64,000 bases of DNA from Sorex araneus. Its lineage: Eukaryota > Chordata > Mammalia > Eulipotyphla > Soricidae. A program made the position numbers and the translations under genes. The notes below the pieces were generated by a model. That model was not told the origin of the DNA, made no database searches, and was given only the letters and a program-made list of their open reading frames with translations. The first letter of the stretch is position 1, and every line of letters begins with the position of its first letter. The stretch is from NCBI RefSeq assembly GCF_027595985.1, contig NC_073303.1, positions 19,765,770-19,829,769 on the forward strand. Reading direction: 5' to 3'. Shown here in pieces: positions 61,596 to 64,000 of the stretch.

Positions 61596-61747
61596 GGGCA
61601 GGAACAATAGTACAGTGGGTAGGATGTGTGCCTTGCACACAGCCAACCTCGGTTCAATCCCTGGCATCCCAGATGGTCCTTCAAACACCACCAGGACCCA
61701 GGAGTAAGCCCTGAGCATCACCAGGTGGCCCCCTAAAGAGTAAAAAA
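61596..61747 (+). mobile_element. SOR (type A) SINE
   Basis: Sense: GGGCAGGAACAATAGTACAG, GGTTCAATCCCTGGCATCCC; the body is shortened. 14-bp TSD AAATGCTAATTGTT, perfect, at 61582-61595 and 61748-61761. Confidence 0.95.
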
Positions 61748-61837
61748 AAATGCTAATTGTTAAAACTGGTAGATAGATATATGGTGCTCATTATCATTTC
61801 TTCCCATTTCTATGTGTTGGAAGTTTTCCACAGTATG

Positions 61838-62012
61838 GTGCTGGAGAGATAGCTTAATAAAATGAGAGTGCACTTTTGCATGCTGGAGACTTGGGTTTTG
61901 TTTCTGGGACCACTGAGCCTCAAGCACTGCCAGGAGAGATCCTTGCAGCACGAAGCTGGGAGTAACCCCCAAACACTACAGGTTCTAGTTCCAAAACAAC
62001 AACCCAAAACTT
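61838..62012 (+). mobile_element. Old SOR-like SINE
   Basis: Sense: GGTGCTGGAGAGATAGCTTA, GCATGCTGGAGACTTGGGTT, AAGCACTGCCAGGAGAGATC and a (CAA)n tail. Confidence 0.75.
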
Positions 62013-62099
62013 AGAACAGGATTCAAAATGAACAAAACCAAACAGATAATACTAATGGTTTTATATAGATATTCGTTATGCTGTTTTCTAGTCTTTTTT

Positions 62100-62303
62100 A
62101 AAATTTATTTATTTTTTATTTATTTATTTTTTATTTTTTGCTTTTTGGGTCACACCTGGCGATGCACAGGGGTCACTCCTGGCTCTGCACTCAGGAATTA
62201 CTCCTGGCAGTGCTCAGGGGACCATATGGGATGCTGGGGATAGAACCCGGGTCGGCCGCGTGCAAGGCAAACGCCCTACCCGCTGTGCTATCGCTCCAGC
62301 CCC
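62100..62303 (-). mobile_element. SOR (type A) SINE, closest to consensus
   Basis: Antisense with a T-rich tail containing TTTATTTATTT; CACACCTGGCGATGCACAGG, GGGTCGGCCGCGTGCAAGGC and TGTGCTATCGCTCCAGCCCC are intact. TSD CTAGTCTTTTTTA / CTGGTCTTTTTTTTAA. It probably represents a recently active copy. Confidence 0.97.
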
Positions 62304-62836
62304 TGGTCTTTTTTTTTAAGTGCTTAAAAAAATTAATCAGAGCAATTTGTAAAAACAACTCCAGTGATCCTAGCCAAGGCCAGGGGAAGGGTGGGGTCCA
62401 CTCCATAAAGTTTTTAAAAGAAAAAAACCTAGAGTGAATAAGAAAAAGACTGAAATCTGTTTACTTTGGGTGATAAGGTTATAAATACTTGTTTGTTTTT
62501 TGTTGCTTGTTAAAATTTTCCCATAATTTAAAATTAGTCCTTCATTAAAATATTGTGTGTCAAACTCATCACCCTCTGGGGAACTGGTTTGAGTTGAAAA
62601 GAGATTGCACAGACATCATGGATAGATTCTGCACCCCCAGAGATTTTGTACTAGTGAGCTGTGGTATACTAAAAGCCCTCCAGGACTGGTAGAGGGAAGC
62701 TCCCTTACAACCCCATTCCACACACTTTCCCATACTCTGCAGGTTCTCAGGAGATGCAAAAGGGTGAATATTTTCCACATAGTGGATAATGAAGAATCAT
62801 AGGGAAAAGATTTTCAGGGATCAGTTATTTCTTTTA
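62304..62836. other. Unique sequence, no gene seen
   Basis: No repeat or coding signal recognised. Confidence 0.4.
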
Positions 62837-63040
62837 CCCGTGTTTGATTCCTCTGCCCCTCTCGGAGAGCCCAGCAAGCTACCAAGAGTACTGTGCCCGC
62901 ACAGCAGAGCCTGGCAAGCTACCCGTGGTGTATTGGATGTGCCAAAAAGAGTAACAAATAAGACTCACAATCAAGAGACATTACTGGTACCTGCTCGAAC
63001 AAATAGATGAGCAATGGGATGACAGCGACAGTGACAGTGA
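62837..63040 (+). mobile_element. Type-B SINE, 5'-truncated
   Basis: Begins at the B box (CCCGTGTTTGATTCC) and keeps the whole body to AGATGAGCAATGGGATGACA and the tail GCGACAGTGACAGTGAC. It lacks the A box. Confidence 0.93.
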
Positions 63041-63265
63041 CTTTCTCAGTGGGTAGGAGCTTTCAGCACCCCCTGCACATGCACCCCCATCAGGTCAACC
63101 CTCAAGTCCTTGACTTAGATACTGTACCCTCAGAATTTCCTCTTCCCTGGATCAGGCTGGTGCCAGGTTCATCCAGCACATTCTTGAGGGCTTTTCCTTT
63201 CTCATTTGTTTGACTAACTCCCAGAAACCACCACCAAGGGCAATCTGATAAGCACAAAAGTCAGT

Positions 63266-63890
63266 CCATGGAAACAACCCAAATGTCAGATGAAGACACA
63301 TGGATAAAGAAGTTGTGGAATGTACACATAATGGAATGCTATGCAGCTCTGAAAAATGAAACTATGCAGCTCACTGCAACCTGGATGGAAATGAAGAGTT
63401 CCATGTTAAGTGAAGTAAGTCAGAGTAAGTCAAATAAGTAAGTAAGTAAGCAAGCAAGTCAAGTGAAGTAAGTAAGACAAATACTGGATGTTCTCTCTTA
63501 TCTGTAGTATATAGAGTAGCATGATAAAAAATGGAATGTATTAAATGATGGCAAGCCTTTGACCCTGAATTATAGAAATGAGAAGGTCAAGGGAGCGGAA
63601 GTGAGGAGGGGAGCAGGTAATAGCACAAAGGCATTAGCCAAGGATCTCAGACATTTTATGTACATCAAAGCCAGAGGTGTTAATTAAAAACATTTAAAAA
63701 CATTTGATTCCAAATATTAAAACAAGGTAAGTATGGTAAGGTGGCTGGTGTGGAGAGGGAGAGAATGTTGGTACATTGGTGGAGGGACACTAATTCTGGT
63801 GGTGGATTTGGAGCTGGAACATTGAATATCCCAAACTCTACTATGAAAATCTGTATGAACCAAGATGCCTAAATTAAAAAAAATCTGGTA
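63266..63890 (+). mobile_element. Old L1, ORF2 end and 3' UTR (sense)
   Basis: GGATAAAGAAGTTGTGGAAT, ACATAATGGAATGCTATGCA, AACCTGGATGGAAATGAAGA and TCCATGTTAAGTGAAGTAAG are the L1 ORF2 C-terminus. (AAGT)n has expanded at 63434-63470. The 3' UTR ends with GTTGGTACATTGGTGGAGGG, CTTATAAA-less AAATTAAAAAAAAT. Confidence 0.85.
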
Positions 63891-64000
63891 AACTGGGCCT
63901 AATAGTGTTTTTCTGGCTGAAATGTTAGAATATAGGGTAAAAAAAAATTTGTGTTAAGTGGTAATCCAAATGCACACGCCAGCCTTTGACAAATATGGGA

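Noticed and set aside
292..62303. A recurrent peptide resembling GYSWLCTQELLLAVLRGPYGML in many small frames
   Set aside because: It is the antisense translation of the SOR SINE body and recurs only because the SINE does. Not a protein family.
17319..63010. Recurrent peptides such as RLVVTVFGISN and ARQATKSIPP in small frames
   Set aside because: Translations of the type-B SINE in either direction; no independent evidence for coding.

Overview
The window is nuclear DNA of a mammal, almost certainly a shrew (Sorex, Eulipotyphla). The main evidence is several dozen copies of a tRNA-derived SINE whose head reads GGGCTGGAGCGATAGCACAG and whose body ends in a run of A. I recognise it as the Sorex SOR SINE. 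Mammalian L1 pieces, ERVL- and ERVK-type LTRs and old L1 relics fit the same picture. No intact protein-coding gene or functional RNA gene can be supported. This is an intergenic (or deeply intronic) accessory region built from nested retrotransposons separated by unique stretches.

Layout. 1-4.1 kb: mostly unique, with a GC-rich block and a 44-bp minisatellite (1561-1866). 4.1-9.4 kb: SOR copies, then an ancient antisense L1 carrying a chimeric L1 element (7202-7961), an MLT2-like LTR and two copies of a second SINE type. 9.4-11.2 kb: a processed PSMA3 pseudogene broken by two independent L1 insertions. 11.8-12.9 kb: L1 3' UTR split by an ERV LTR that keeps a lysine-tRNA primer-binding site. 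13-29 kb: SINEs, another LTR (21628-22100), L1 tails and unique DNA. 29.6-31.1 kb: a repeat-poor AT-rich block that could be a conserved non-coding element. 31-38.4 kb: L1 pieces, including a reverse-transcriptase fragment and a twin-primed (5'-inverted) L1. 43.3-46 kb: ancient L1 ORF1 remains hosting a younger L1, which itself hosts a near-identical inverted copy of DNA from 48.45-48.65 kb. 48.6-49.2 kb: two type-B SINEs head to head. 51.5-52.3 kb: the youngest-looking L1, with an open ORF2 C-terminus. 52.7-53.0 kb: a long (GGAA)n tract. 56.7-58 kb: another old L1 nest. 59.9-64 kb: SINEs, short L1 tails and an old L1 end.

Two SINE types share one tRNA-derived head. In these notes 'SOR (type A)' is the classic SINE with an A-rich tail. 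'Type B' has the same head but a different body (two near-repeats around GGCAAGCTACC, then a segment ending GAGCAAATCGATGAGCAACG) and a tail of (GACAGT)n instead of poly(A). I know no established name for type B. SOR copies usually have A-rich target-site duplications, as expected of L1 endonuclease. The six type-B copies with readable duplications do not. This is the most interesting systematic signal in the window.

Limits: every family name and age rank comes from reading by eye. No alignment or database search was run. SINE and L1 boundaries without a stated target-site duplication (TSD) are good to about 5-20 bases.
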